Notes: generated from the sequence alone by a model not told the origin. Shown: positions 51,904 through 62,642, counted from the stretch's first letter. The stretch: 64,000 bases of DNA from Sphingobacteriaceae bacterium (GCA_016705695.1 JADJLA010000004.1:186001-250000); one strand, 5' to 3'. A program made the numbers and translations.

Positions 51904-52329
51904 TTATTCACTTTTATATTTTATAAACTCCATATAATCCTGTAAGATTATGGTGGCGCTTATTTTGTCTACATTCGATTTTACTTTTCTATCTTTTTTC
52001 TTCATTCCTCCAAGCAACATAGTTTGTTGCGCAATACTGCTGGTAAATCGCTCATCATACCTCTCCACTTTTACATCCGGAAAAGTTCGTTGCAAATGCA
52101 CAACAAAGGGATCTATAAAACGCGCACTATCACTTTTTACGTTCATCAAGGTTTTAGGTTTGTCTACAACTATTATATCTATTTTTTCCTTATTTAGATA
52201 CGCTTTTAAAAAATCAATAACATCTTTACTATGCACGGCCTCCAAAGAACTTGCAATGATCCTCAGCGGATCAGTAACAGCTAAACCTACCCGTTTGCTA
52301 CCGTAATCTATGGCTAAAATGCGTCCCAA
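51904..52329 (-). CDS. ruvX: Putative pre-16S rRNA nuclease / Holliday junction resolvase-like protein
   Basis: 141 residues (YqgF/RuvX). RNase H-like fold: RILAIDYGSKRVGLAVTDPL at the N-terminus, DIIVVDKPKTLMN, VERYDERFTSSIAQQTMLLGG (the DERxTT-type motif) and KVKSNVDKISATIILQDYM. Standard length. It processes the 5' end of 16S rRNA precursor in E. coli. Confidence 0.95.
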   Translation of the reverse strand: MGRILAIDYGSKRVGLAVTDPLRIIASSLEAVHSKDVIDFLKAYLNKEKIDIIVVDKPKTLMNVKSDSARFIDPFVVHLQRTFPDVKVERYDERFTSSIAQQTMLLGGMKKKDRKVKSNVDKISATIILQDYMEFIKYKSE

Positions 52330-52416
52330 AACCTTGTAAAGATATTATTTGCGGTGTTATTAAGAAGTTGATATTGCATTTAATGTAAACAGCATATTTT
52401 TAATTACTTTAGAGGT

Positions 52417-53835
52417 ATGAATGCTACCTATCCTCTGTATTTGGCCGGCGAGTTCATTACTACAAAAGACATTTTAATAGTGTCTGATAAGTATGAGAAC
52501 AAAGACTATGCCACAACCTATTTGGCCGATGAAAAAGTACTTGATTTTGCCATAAAAAAAGGCCTAGAAGCCAAGGAAGCTATGAAACAATTGAGTTCGC
52601 TTGAGAAATACGAGATCCTTTTTGACATTTATTCACGAATTAAAACCAAGCGTCAGTATTTGGCCGAGGTATTATGCATTGAATCGGCTAAGCCAATTAA
52701 GTATGCTTTGGACGAAGTTGATCGTGCGGCACAAACTTTTTTAATTGCTGCCGAAGAATGCAAACGTTTGCCAAAGGAATACGTGAGTTTGGATTGGACC
52801 GCTAGCGGAAAAAATAAAGAGGGTATTATAAAATATTTTCCAATTGGATTGGTGGCCGGAATTTCGTCATTTAATTTTCCTTTGAATTTAGCAGTGCACA
52901 AAATTGCTCCGGCTATTGCAGCTGGTTGTCCTATTATTTTAAAACCCGCTTCTTCAACTCCGCTTTCTACCTTAGAACTTGCAAAGATCATTAACGAAAC
53001 AAAATTACCTAAAGGCGGATTATCTATTTTACCAATGAATCGCAAAACAGGTAATTTATTGGTAACAGATGAGCAAGTTAATTTATTAAGTTTTACCGGA
53101 TCGCCCGAAGTTGGATGGGAAATGAAAAAGCAATGCGGTAAAAAGAAAATAGTTTTAGAATTGGGAGGAAATGCCGGAGTTATTATTACACCCTCCGCAA
53201 ATGTAGAAGATGCGATACAAAAATGTATGGTGGGTGCTTTTGCTTATAGCGGACAAATTTGCATTCATGCACAACGTTTTTATGTTCACGAAAGTGTTTT
53301 TGAAAAATTTAAAGCCTCCATGGTAGAAAAAGCGAAGGATATGGAAATTGGAAATCCATTAAAGCAAGACACCGAGATCAGCGACATGATAGATGAAACA
53401 AATGCTATAAGAGTAGAAAAATGGATCCAAGAAGCAATGGCTTTAGGGGCTACTCTTTTGTGCGGAGGAACTAGAACAGGCAAATTTGTTGAACCAACCA
53501 TCCTAACCGGCACTACCGAAAAAATGAAAGTGAACTCCGAGGAAGTTTTTGGTCCGGTAATTTGTTTAGAGAGTTACTCCGGATCCATCGAAAATGCTAT
53601 CAAAAAAATAAATGCGGCCAAGTTTGGTTTACAGTGTGGTATATTTACCGATTCTGTAGCTGAATTAACTACAAGCTTTGAGAAAATAGAAGTTGGTGGA
53701 ATCATCCACAACAACGCGCCAACACTGCGTTTCGACCAGATGCCTTACGGCGGAATAAAGGAGAGCGGACTAGGACGAGAGGGTGTAAAATACGCCATAA
53801 ATGATATGTTGGAACACCGAATTTTGGTAAAGTAA
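52417..53835 (+). CDS. Aldehyde dehydrogenase family protein
   Basis: 472 residues. NAD(P)-binding FPIGLVAGISSFNFPLNLAV and PIILKPASSTPLSTLEL; LSFTGSPEVGWEMKKQCG; the general base in LELGGNAGVIITP; and the catalytic Cys in YSGQICIHAQRFYV. Close to succinate-semialdehyde/glyceraldehyde-3-phosphate-type enzymes; the substrate cannot be read. Divergent from ruvX. Confidence 0.93.
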   Translation: MNATYPLYLAGEFITTKDILIVSDKYENKDYATTYLADEKVLDFAIKKGLEAKEAMKQLSSLEKYEILFDIYSRIKTKRQYLAEVLCIESAKPIKYALDEVDRAAQTFLIAAEECKRLPKEYVSLDWTASGKNKEGIIKYFPIGLVAGISSFNFPLNLAVHKIAPAIAAGCPIILKPASSTPLSTLELAKIINETKLPKGGLSILPMNRKTGNLLVTDEQVNLLSFTGSPEVGWEMKKQCGKKKIVLELGGNAGVIITPSANVEDAIQKCMVGAFAYSGQICIHAQRFYVHESVFEKFKASMVEKAKDMEIGNPLKQDTEISDMIDETNAIRVEKWIQEAMALGATLLCGGTRTGKFVEPTILTGTTEKMKVNSEEVFGPVICLESYSGSIENAIKKINAAKFGLQCGIFTDSVAELTTSFEKIEVGGIIHNNAPTLRFDQMPYGGIKESGLGREGVKYAINDMLEHRILVK

Positions 53836-53980
53836 TTAAGGTCTATTCGGCAGGTTTTTAAAATAACTTGTAGGGTTAAAATTGGATTTTATCTAAATCA
53901 TTTTAATAAGAGGAGAACGATGTATAATTTTGAACTTAGAATCTAAAAAAAGTCGTTATATTTAGATTAGTAATATATCT

Positions 53981-54373
53981 ATGGAAAACATCTTCATTAA
54001 AGGAACCAAACGCACACCAGAGATCAGTTTAAAACTTAATGGATTTATGTCCATTAATGGGATCTCTATTCCTGAAGATGCAACAGAATTTTATCGTGCC
54101 ACCATGGAATGGTTGGATAAATATGAAAAGCTTGATCCGGAGAACATCAACTTAAGGATCAATTTTGTTTATATCAATACCACCAGTACTTCTATGATGC
54201 TAAGAATATTGAAAAAAGTATTTGCAGTATGCAGTAATAAAGATAATTTAAAGATCGTTTGGACCTACGAAACAGATGATTCAGATATGTTCGAGCAAGG
54301 CAAAGTTCTTGAAAAATTAGTTGGTCACTCGTTTGAATTTGAACAGGTGGATAGCTTAGAAGATGAAGATTGA
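53981..54373 (+). CDS. SiaC-family (DUF1987) regulatory phosphoprotein
   Basis: 130 residues. IFIKGTKRTPEISLKLNGFM, a pocket region FYRATMEWLDKYEK, and INFVYINTTSTSMMLRILKK match the SiaC/DUF1987 family, phosphorylated on a Thr/Ser of the TSTSM segment in Pseudomonas. There it controls diguanylate cyclase activity; in Bacteroidota its partner is unknown. It ends with an acidic tail and a strong terminator. Confidence 0.85.
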   Translation: MENIFIKGTKRTPEISLKLNGFMSINGISIPEDATEFYRATMEWLDKYEKLDPENINLRINFVYINTTSTSMMLRILKKVFAVCSNKDNLKIVWTYETDDSDMFEQGKVLEKLVGHSFEFEQVDSLEDED

Positions 54374-54390
54374 TCTGACAAACTCTATAT

Positions 54391-54419
54391 AAAAGGAACC
54401 AAATGGTTCCTTTTTTTTT
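54391..54419 (+). terminator. Strong intrinsic terminator after the SiaC-like gene
   Basis: AAGGAACC (54393-54400), loop AAAT, GGTTCCTT (54405-54412), then a run of T to 54419. A textbook hairpin with a U-tract. Confidence 0.93.
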
Positions 54420-54499
54420 GAGTGATATAACCTTTATACTGTTAAAACACAGTTTTCTCTTTAAAATTATTATCTTTAATAAAGTAATTTTTAAATAAC

Positions 54500-56678
54500 A
54501 TGAGAAAAATTGGATACCTAGTAAGTCTTCTTTTTGCTTTTAATCTTATCGCTCAAAACCCTTCGTTTCTTTGGGCTAAACAAGTTGGCAGAGCTGCTAC
54601 AACTACTATTTGTTATTCCACTAAATCTGATAACAATGGAAACGTAATTACAGTGGGTGTATTTACTGGAATAGTAGATTTTGATCCAGGGCCAGGCACC
54701 TTTACCATGTCATCATTTGCATCAACAAATGATATTTTTATCACAAAGCTTGATGGTAATGGTAATTTAGTATGGGCAAAACAAATAGGTGGAGCATCAC
54801 AAAATGACCAGGCTTCTGAGCTATTTACAGACGCCGCAGGAAACAGCTATTTTACAGGAAGATTTGGAAATACAGTGGATTTTGATCCCGGTGCCGGTGT
54901 TTTAAATTTTACTGCTAATGGCGATGATTTTTATGTAGTAAAAATGGATGCAAATGGAAATTTGGTTTGGGCCAAAGTATTGAGTACAGCAAGTTCTGAT
55001 TACGGACAAGATATATGTGTTGACCAACTCGGTAATGTTTTTGCGATTGGAAGAGTTGTTGGGAATGTGGATGTTGATCCGGGTCCTGGCATAAGCATTT
55101 TAAATTTTTCAAGCGCAGGAACCCTTTTACTAAAATTAGATAACGCCGGGAATTTTATTTACGGTAAAAAAATGGATGGCATTGCGGGTGGACAAGTTGG
55201 TCCTAGGGCAGTTATCACTGATTCAAACGGAAATGTGTTTGTTGCAGGAGATTATTTAGGTAACGTAGATCTTGATCCGGGCGCAGGAACATCTTCTATT
55301 GCACCGGGTGGACCCTCACAAATGGATGGTTTTATAGAGAAACTTGATGCGAATGGTAATTTTGCCTGGGCTGCAACAATAAATGGAAATTTTGGACCTA
55401 AAGGCATATTCGATCTAGAGGTTGATGCCAATAATAATTTACTTGCCGTAGGTTTCTTTTCTAACACCGTAGATTTTCAATCGGGACCAGGAACAACCAC
55501 GCTTACCGGTTTAGGAAGTTACGACGCCTATTTACTTAAATATTCTAGTGCCGGAAATTTTGTTTACGTAAAACGCTTTAGTGGAACGGGAACCGAAGTT
55601 GCTTTGGAATTAACTAAAGATCCATACAATAATATATTTATTGGTGGTTATTTTTCAGGAACTGTTGATTTTGATCCTAACCCAACAACAAATTTTTTAA
55701 CTTCCACATCTACAAACCCATTTATAGTTAAACTTGATAGCGCAAGTAATTTTATTTGGGCAACAGAGTACGGAGGAACCAGCACAGATGTTGCTCTAAG
55801 TATTTCGTGCGATGCAAATTCTAATGTATATTCTGCAGGCTATTTTGGTAGCAATCCAATGCAATTTGATATTGGACCTGGCTCATTCACCACAAGTCCA
55901 ATTGGGAATTTTGATGGTTTTTTTCATAAAATAAATGGTTGTACCGCTCCGCCAACTCCAATTGATGTTACCCCTGCAAATTCTTTGGGAATTTGCACAC
56001 AAAACAGCAGCACCTTATCAGTTTCAGGAACCGGAAGTATTAGTTGGTACTCTAGCCAAAGTTCAACAACCGCAATTGGAAGTGGATCAGCCTTTATCAC
56101 TCCAACTTTAAGCGTAGGTGTTTACACATACTATGCAAGTGCGGCAACCTGTACAACAAGTCCTTTAAGAACTGCTGTTACAGTTACAGTAGATAATCCA
56201 CCTGTACTTTCAATTAATACTTCTTCAACATTGATATGCGCAGGAGTTACTGTAGCAATATCGGCAAGTGGGGCTACAACTTATTCGTGGAATTCAGGAG
56301 GAACAGGTTCCGTAATAGTTGTTATGCCTGTTTTGAGTACAGTGTTTATTGTTACGGGTTATAACGGAAGCTGTGCATCAACAGCAAGTATTGTTCAAAA
56401 TGTAGCCTGGTGTTCGGGAATTGAAGAATTTGAAAATGATGTAAAGCTTAGTTTGAGTCCTAACCCTAACGCCGGTTTAGTACAAATTGATTGTGCTGCG
56501 GAAATTAGTTCATTAAAAGTAATGGATGTTGCAGGAAAAGAAGTGTTGACTAATAACGCTGTGAATTCAGAATAATTTCAAATTAGACCTTAGTGAATTA
56601 CAAAATTCGGTGTACATTTTACAGATCACCTTAAGCGATGGTCGATCCAAAGTGCGTAAACTCATCATACAGAAATAA
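54500..56678 (+). CDS. SBBP-repeat secreted protein with T9SS tail, frameshifted near the C-terminus
   Basis: 691 residues to the first stop (56575), or about 725 if one base near 56571-56577 is removed. Signal peptide (IGYLVSLLFAFNLIAQ). Eight or so SBBP-type repeats, each pairing ANGNLVWAK with a DFDPGPGT loop that may bind calcium. Then Ig-like segments (GTGSISWYSSQSSTTAIGSG; GATTYSWNSGG). The T9SS domain starts at LSLSPNPNAGLVQ and continues in the +2 frame with FKLDLSELQNSVYILQITLS, ending RKLIIQK. Secreted adhesin or surface protein, function unknown. Confidence 0.82.
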
Positions 56679-56692
56679 TTGCAAACAAATTT

Positions 56693-56718
56693 AAAAGGGG
56701 CTTTTGGCCCCTTTTTTT
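56693..56718 (+). terminator. Intrinsic terminator
   Basis: AAAAGGGGC (56693-56701), loop TTTT, GGCCCC (56706-56711) and a T-run follow the SBBP-repeat gene. Confidence 0.92.
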
Positions 56719-56745
56719 GTAAATTAGCGTCACTAAAAAGAATTT

Positions 56746-57733
56746 ATGGAATACAGGAGATTAGGAAATTCAGGATTACAAGTTAAGTTTGCTTTCGTTT
56801 GGAAGTTGGGTAACATTTGGAAAACAAATTGGAGATAAAACGGCCGACGAATTAATGTCGATTGCCTATGATGCAGGTGTGAACTTTTTTGATAATGCCG
56901 AGATCTATGCGCGTGGTCAATCGGAAAAAGTAATGGGCCATATTTTAAAAAATAAAACCTGGAGTCGCAGTTCATATACAATTTCAAGCAAGGTATTTTT
57001 TGGTTTTGAAGAAGATAAACCAAATCAAAGAGGACTTTCTCGCAAACACATTATGGAAGGTTGCCATGCAGCTTTAAAACGTTTACAATTAGATTATTTG
57101 GACATGTTCTTTTGTCACCGTCCCGATAAGAACACACCAATAGAAGAAACGGTACTCGCCATGAATACGTTGATCCAGCAAGGAAAAATTTTATACTGGG
57201 GGACCAGCGAATGGGCCAATGATGAGATAATGGCAGCTATTGCCGTTGCAAAAGACTATAAACTAATTGGCCCAACTATGGAGCAGCCTCAATACAATAT
57301 GTTTGAGCGCACCAAATTGGAAAAAGATTATTTATTATTATTCAGAGATCACGGTTTAGGCACAACTATTTGGAGTCCGCTTTGCAGCGGTTTACTTACC
57401 GGAAAATACAATAACGCCGATCCAAAAGATACACGTTTGAATATTGAAGGAATGGATTGGTTAAAAGAAAGAACGTTGGGAGATCAAAGTCGTATAGAAA
57501 AAACAAAATCTTTAGATAAACTGGCAAAAGAACTTGGAACAAGCTTACCTAAATTAGCAATTGCCTGGTGTGCACGAAATAAAAACGTAAGTACAGTGAT
57601 ATTGGGAGCAAGTAAACCCGAACAATTAAAAGAAACATTAACTTCTTTGGACCTTCTTCCAAAATTAACCGAAGACGTAATGTTGAAGATCGAGACCATT
57701 TTACAGAACAAACCCGTTTTGGCACAGTATTAA
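56746..57733 (+). CDS. Aldo/keto reductase (voltage-gated K channel beta-subunit-like), frameshifted
   Basis: ATG 56746 begins MEYRRLGNSGLQVK; the rest is in the next frame from 56789: LSFGSWVTFGKQI, AYDAGVNFFDNAEIYARGQSE (catalytic Asp and Tyr), SSKVFFGFEEDKPNQRGLS, YLDMFFCHRPDKNTP (catalytic His) and WSPLCSGLLTGKYN. Removing one T at 56788-56790 joins both into 328 residues, the normal length. NADPH-dependent reductase of aldehydes or ketones. Followed by a CoA transferase overlapping by 1 nt. Confidence 0.88.
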
Positions 57734-58806
57734 TGCAAGATATTTTTAAAGATCTAAAAATTGTAGAGTTGGCAGGCGTATTAGCCGGACCTAGTGTTGG
57801 CTATTTTTTTGCTGAGCTTGGAGCTAAGGTAATAAAGGTAGAGAATCCAAAAACAAATGGAGATGTAACGCGCAGTTGGAAACTAAAGAATGAAGATCCC
57901 AAAAGTAATACCAGTTCTTATTTTTGGAGCGTAAATGGTTTAAAAGAATTTGTTTCCTTAGATATTTCTGAGGCAAAACAATTAGAAAAACTTTACGAAA
58001 TAATAAAAGACGCGGACATTGTAATAAGCAATTTCAAAAAAGGTGATGACACAAAATTGAAAGTTGACTACCCCACTCTTTCGAAATTAAAAAAAGATAT
58101 TATTTGCGCATCCATTAACGGTTTTGGAAATGAAAGTCCAAGAACCGCGTACGATCTTATTTTGCAAGCCGAAAGCGGATTCATGTTCATGAACGGCGAA
58201 CAAAATTCGGTTCCAACAAAAATGCCCGTAGCTTTAATAGATATTATTGCGGGGCATCAATTAAAAGAAGCCATTTTAATTGCACTCATTAAAAAGTATA
58301 AAACCAAAAAAGGAAGTCATGTTACTGTTTCATTATTTGACAGTGCGGTTGCTTCGTTAGCCAATCAAGCTACTAATTGGTTAATAGGAAACCATTTGCC
58401 CATTGCAAGCGGATCTTTACATCCAAACATTGCTCCATATGGAGAATTATTCATTACAAAAGACAAACACTATGTCACCTTTGCCATTGGCGCTAACAAA
58501 CAATTTGAAGGATTGTGCGCCGTTATAAATAATAATTCATTATCAAAAGATCAAAAATTCAGTACCAATCAAAAAAGAATTCAGAATAGGCAGGAGTTGT
58601 ATGGGATCTTGAATAACTATATCTCAAAATTTCAATTCAAAGAAATTTTTAAAGCTTGCGAAGAATATGAGGTCCCTATTGGAAAAATAAGGAATATGAA
58701 AGAGGTATTTGAATTGCCGGAAGCAAAGGAAATGCTGAGAGAGATAAAAGATGGAAAGCTCAGTAAAAAAGTAGTAAGTAGCATTGGATTTAAATTCTTA
58801 AAATGA
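57733..58806 (+). CDS. CaiB/BaiF family CoA transferase (class III)
   Basis: 357 residues. VELAGVLAGPSVGYFFAELGAKVIKVE and PKTNGDVTRSW are CoA-binding; the catalytic Asp sits in RTAYDLILQAESGFM. Moves CoA between acyl groups; substrate unknown. The next gene overlaps by 4 nt, so all three genes from 56746 form a small operon. Confidence 0.9.
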   Translation: MQDIFKDLKIVELAGVLAGPSVGYFFAELGAKVIKVENPKTNGDVTRSWKLKNEDPKSNTSSYFWSVNGLKEFVSLDISEAKQLEKLYEIIKDADIVISNFKKGDDTKLKVDYPTLSKLKKDIICASINGFGNESPRTAYDLILQAESGFMFMNGEQNSVPTKMPVALIDIIAGHQLKEAILIALIKKYKTKKGSHVTVSLFDSAVASLANQATNWLIGNHLPIASGSLHPNIAPYGELFITKDKHYVTFAIGANKQFEGLCAVINNNSLSKDQKFSTNQKRIQNRQELYGILNNYISKFQFKEIFKACEEYEVPIGKIRNMKEVFELPEAKEMLREIKDGKLSKKVVSSIGFKFLK

Positions 58807-59234
58807 AAGCAATCTTTGCACATACACCGGAAGAAATTGAGAAGATCCTTGAATTACGATTCAAGATCTTACGTGAACCTTGGGGTCAATCGAAGGAATC
58901 GTCGAGCGATGGACATGAAGATACTTCACAGAATGCCTTTGTTGAAGATGATAAAGGAAATGTAATAGCATGTGGGCGTTTACAAACAAACGATGCAAAT
59001 ACCGGACAAGTTCGGTACATGGCCGTGGCAAACGGAATGCAAGGAAAAGGATTAGGTAAATTAGTTTTAAAAACTCTTGAAGAAAAAGCAAAAGAACTTG
59101 GGCTAAAAAAAATAGAATTACAGGCTCGCGAAAATGCCTTGGAGTTTTACAAAGCCAATAACTACCTTCTCAAAGAAAAAACACACTTACTGTTTGGTGT
59201 TGTTCAACATTATTTAATGGAGAAAGAGTTGTGA
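58803..59234 (+). CDS. GNAT-family N-acetyltransferase (ElaA-like)
   Basis: 143 residues. EIEKILELRFKILREPWGQS at the N-terminus, VRYMAVANGMQGKGLGKLVLKTLEE (acetyl-CoA loop Q-G-K-G-L-G), IELQARENALEFYKANNY. Similar to ElaA-like acetyltransferases. Substrate unknown. Confidence 0.88.
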   Translation: MKAIFAHTPEEIEKILELRFKILREPWGQSKESSSDGHEDTSQNAFVEDDKGNVIACGRLQTNDANTGQVRYMAVANGMQGKGLGKLVLKTLEEKAKELGLKKIELQARENALEFYKANNYLLKEKTHLLFGVVQHYLMEKEL

Positions 59235-59238
59235 TCTC

Positions 59239-59691
59239 TTACTTCACATCCAACAAATGAATATTAAACACTAAAACCGAATTGGGAGGAACGCCCGAGG
59301 TTCCGCTTGGACCATAAGCTAAAGCCGAGGGGATAATTAACATTCCCTTTCCACCCTTCTTAAAATACGGAATTCCTTCTTGCCAACCTTTAATTACCGA
59401 ACTAAGGTCGAATGAAATACCCGCAGAAGTGCTTTGATCAAATGTACTTCCGTCGGTAAAATAGCCGGAGTAAACAACCGTTACATTGGAACTTATAGAA
59501 GGATTAACGCCTGTTCCTTGCGTGCTCATTACATAATATAATCCTGAGCCGGTAGCGGTTGCGTTTAATTTATTATCGCTAATATATTTTTGAATGATCT
59601 CCTCATCCTCCTTTGCTTGTTTTTTAGCCTTGCGCTTACTGCAAGAGCTAAACGAAACAACTAAAGCAATTAATAAAACGTATCTGATCAT
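59239..59691 (-). CDS. FKBP-type peptidyl-prolyl isomerase lipoprotein
   Basis: 150 residues from ATG 59691. Lipobox in LLIALVVSFSSCSKRKAKK. FKBP domain: VTVVYSGYFTDGSTFDQSTS, VIKGWQEGIPYFKKGGKGMLIIPSALAYGPSGTSGVPPNSVLVFNI (the hydrophobic pocket motif). Outer-membrane-anchored foldase facing the periplasm. Starts right after the M16 peptidase stop (59693). Confidence 0.93.
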   Translation of the reverse strand: MIRYVLLIALVVSFSSCSKRKAKKQAKEDEEIIQKYISDNKLNATATGSGLYYVMSTQGTGVNPSISSNVTVVYSGYFTDGSTFDQSTSAGISFDLSSVIKGWQEGIPYFKKGGKGMLIIPSALAYGPSGTSGVPPNSVLVFNIHLLDVK

Positions 59692-59692
59692 A

Positions 59693-62623
59693 TTAATAAC
59701 CAAAGATCTCTTTTAATGTAAGCACTTTTACCGGGCCGTACTTTTCAAGAACCTTCATGTCAAGATTTTCTTTTTTTCCTATCACAAGTACTGTGATATT
59801 CTTTCCTTTAACGTTATCTGCGTGAAATTTCTTAACGTCTTCGTATTTAAATAAATTTACTTTCTCATATACATCTTTACGAATATCATTAGTTAAACCC
59901 ATTTGCTGAGCATCGATGTAATTAAATAAAATATCCGCTTTGTTTATGCGTTGTGAACGGATCTCTTGTAATAGATTTTCCTTTGATGCTGAAAAAGATG
60001 CTTCCGACTTAGGTATCTCCGTTAAAAGATCTGTCATTCCTTTCATTGCTTCCGGTAGTTTATCAACTTGCGAACCAATATAAGAAACATTATAAAATTG
60101 TTTGTAGGGTTTATTTGGTTGAACGTAGCGCGAATATACAGAGTAAGCTAGTGCTTTTGATTCTCTTAGATCTTGAAATACCACCCCGCTCATGCCGTCG
60201 CCAAAATACGTATTATACAATTGTAAAAGTGGTATTATTCCCTTGTTGTAAACTCCACCTTGATTCAACATAATGATCTCAGCTTGTTTCATATCATAAT
60301 CAATCACAAAAACTTCGTTGCTAATAGTTCTGAATTCAAATTTTTGCGACGCAGGAACCGGTTTATAACCACCTGCCGGCGCAATGTGAACTGCATCCAA
60401 ACTTTTTGTAACATCTGTTAATTCTGCAGGACCATAATACAATACTTTATGTTCAAATGTGCTTAAGCCTTTAATTTTGTTTTTAATATCTTCTGAAGTT
60501 AATTTATCTAGGTCCTCATTACTCAATTGATTTGTAAAAGGATTCATAGCGCCAAAACGCGCGTAACTTACCAAGCCGCGATTCAAGATCATGCCTTTTT
60601 GTTGCTTAGCATCTTCTCTTTCCTTCTTGATGTCTTCGATCATGTTCTTTAAAGTCTCAGTTTCAACGGTAGGATTTGCCAAAACTTTTTCAAATAATTT
60701 AAGTGAAGCTTCAAAATTATCACTCAAACCGTTCAAACTTATCCAAGTGTCTTCATTATCACTGAACACATTGAATGAACATCCTAACTTATATAATTCC
60801 TGTTTGATCTGAGCAGGTGTCATATCTGCCGTTCCAACATAATCAATATACTTTACAGCAATATTAGCGATCTTATCATTATTATTTCCCATGTCGAATT
60901 TATAGTACAATTCAAACACTTTGTTCTCGGTGTTCTTATTATAGATCAACGAGATATTTGAAGCAAGTGTGCCTTTTTTTATGTCGGTTGCATAATCAAC
61001 AAACTTAGGTAGTATATCAGAAGTTTTTGCTTCGTAAATACCTTTCACAAAGGGCGACATGTTATCGCGATCCACATCCACAGGAGTTATCTGTGGTTTT
61101 TCTACTTTCTGCACATTTTTATCTTCACCAATTCGTTTAAAAACAACCACGTAATTATTTTTATTGAATGCCTTATTTGCATAATCAATGATCTCTTGCT
61201 TTGTGATCTTCGACATGCGTTCCATTTTATCTACTTGCTTTTGCCATTTAACATCATTCACAAAAGCATCTAACATTTCGCCTGCTCGAGCGCCATTATC
61301 CTCCAATTCTTTTGTTTTTGATAATTTCATATCTGTTATCACGGCTTTCATCAACCAATCAGGAAATTCGCCTTTTTGTATCAATTCAATTTGTGAATAC
61401 AAAATCCCTTCAAGCTCTTCCAATTTTTGATTTTGTTTTGGAGAAGCGCCTAAAGCAAAGATGCCGTAATCCTTTAAAGGATAAACATAGGAATTAGCGC
61501 CCATCACTTTTTGAGCTTGATTTAAATTGATATCCATTAAACCGGCTTTTCCATTTGATAATATTCCAACAATAAGATCAAGCATATCTACTTCTTTAGT
61601 TCCCTCTCCTTCTGTTCTCCAAATTATATTCATGCTTTCAGGGTCTGGTCCATAAACATCACGAACGATCCTTGCAGCAATTGCATCTTCTTTTGCAGGT
61701 GTATAAGCCTCCAATGGTTTTGCGGCGGCTGAATTAAAATGTTTTTCAATTTGTGTGATCACTTTATCAGGATCAAAATCACCGCTCATGATAATGGCCA
61801 TATTATTTGGCGCATACCATTTTTGGTAATAATTATTGATCTCCGTCATCGAAGGATTCTTTAAATGATCTATAGTTCCAATCGTAGTTTGTGTACCGTA
61901 TTTGTTTTTTGGAAATATAGCAGCAAAAGCGGCTTCGTATGATTTTACGTTGTCATTGTCTAATCCACGATTTTTCTCTTCATAAACTGCTTCTAATTCG
62001 GTATGAAACAGACGTAATACCGGCTTACGAAAACGTTCTGCCTCAATCTTTAACCAATTATCAATTTGATTACTCGGAATATCATTCACGTAAACTGTTT
62101 GATCGAACGATGTGAAGGCGTTTGTTCCCTGCGCACCAATTGCTGCCAACATTTTATCGTACTCATTTGCAATGGCTAATTTTGCAGCTACTCCACTAAT
62201 ACTATCAATTTGATGGTAGGTCTTTTTACGACCTGCTTCATCGGTTGTTTTTCTATAAGTTTCGTATAGATTCTCTATCTTTTTAATTTCCGCTGTTTCT
62301 TTAGCGGCGTCTTTGGTGCCAAATTTATCGGTTCCTTTGAACAACATGTGTTCTAAGTAATGTGCCAAACCTGTTGCATTGGAAGGATCATTCTTACTTC
62401 CCGCTTTTACTGCAATGTATGTTTGAATGCGTGGTGCATTTTTGTAAACAGAAAGATAAACCTTCAATCCGTTCTTAAGCGTATAAATGCGCGCGTTATA
62501 TGGATCGTTCAAAGCGTACTCATAATTCAGAGCCGTTTTTTTAGGGCCATCGGCCGGTTTGGTTTGAGCCGAAGTAACAAACGCAATACAAATTGCAAGG
62601 GAGATAAGTGTTATTCTATTCAT
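59693..62623 (-). CDS. Two-domain M16 family zinc metallopeptidase
   Basis: 976 residues. Signal peptide (ITLISLAICIAFVTSAQ). Inverted zinc motif HYLEH (residues 88-92, in GLAHYLEHMLFKG) with the distal Glu in ELEAVYEEKNRG. A second, degenerate M16 half follows from about residue 540 (LASNISLIYNKNTENKVFEL). Like pitrilysin-type enzymes. Probably degrades small peptides in the periplasm or outside. Co-transcribed with the FKBP downstream. Confidence 0.93.
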   Translation of the reverse strand: MNRITLISLAICIAFVTSAQTKPADGPKKTALNYEYALNDPYNARIYTLKNGLKVYLSVYKNAPRIQTYIAVKAGSKNDPSNATGLAHYLEHMLFKGTDKFGTKDAAKETAEIKKIENLYETYRKTTDEAGRKKTYHQIDSISGVAAKLAIANEYDKMLAAIGAQGTNAFTSFDQTVYVNDIPSNQIDNWLKIEAERFRKPVLRLFHTELEAVYEEKNRGLDNDNVKSYEAAFAAIFPKNKYGTQTTIGTIDHLKNPSMTEINNYYQKWYAPNNMAIIMSGDFDPDKVITQIEKHFNSAAAKPLEAYTPAKEDAIAARIVRDVYGPDPESMNIIWRTEGEGTKEVDMLDLIVGILSNGKAGLMDINLNQAQKVMGANSYVYPLKDYGIFALGASPKQNQKLEELEGILYSQIELIQKGEFPDWLMKAVITDMKLSKTKELEDNGARAGEMLDAFVNDVKWQKQVDKMERMSKITKQEIIDYANKAFNKNNYVVVFKRIGEDKNVQKVEKPQITPVDVDRDNMSPFVKGIYEAKTSDILPKFVDYATDIKKGTLASNISLIYNKNTENKVFELYYKFDMGNNNDKIANIAVKYIDYVGTADMTPAQIKQELYKLGCSFNVFSDNEDTWISLNGLSDNFEASLKLFEKVLANPTVETETLKNMIEDIKKEREDAKQQKGMILNRGLVSYARFGAMNPFTNQLSNEDLDKLTSEDIKNKIKGLSTFEHKVLYYGPAELTDVTKSLDAVHIAPAGGYKPVPASQKFEFRTISNEVFVIDYDMKQAEIIMLNQGGVYNKGIIPLLQLYNTYFGDGMSGVVFQDLRESKALAYSVYSRYVQPNKPYKQFYNVSYIGSQVDKLPEAMKGMTDLLTEIPKSEASFSASKENLLQEIRSQRINKADILFNYIDAQQMGLTNDIRKDVYEKVNLFKYEDVKKFHADNVKGKNITVLVIGKKENLDMKVLEKYGPVKVLTLKEIFGY

Positions 62624-62642
62624 ATGTTCTTTGATTTACTTT

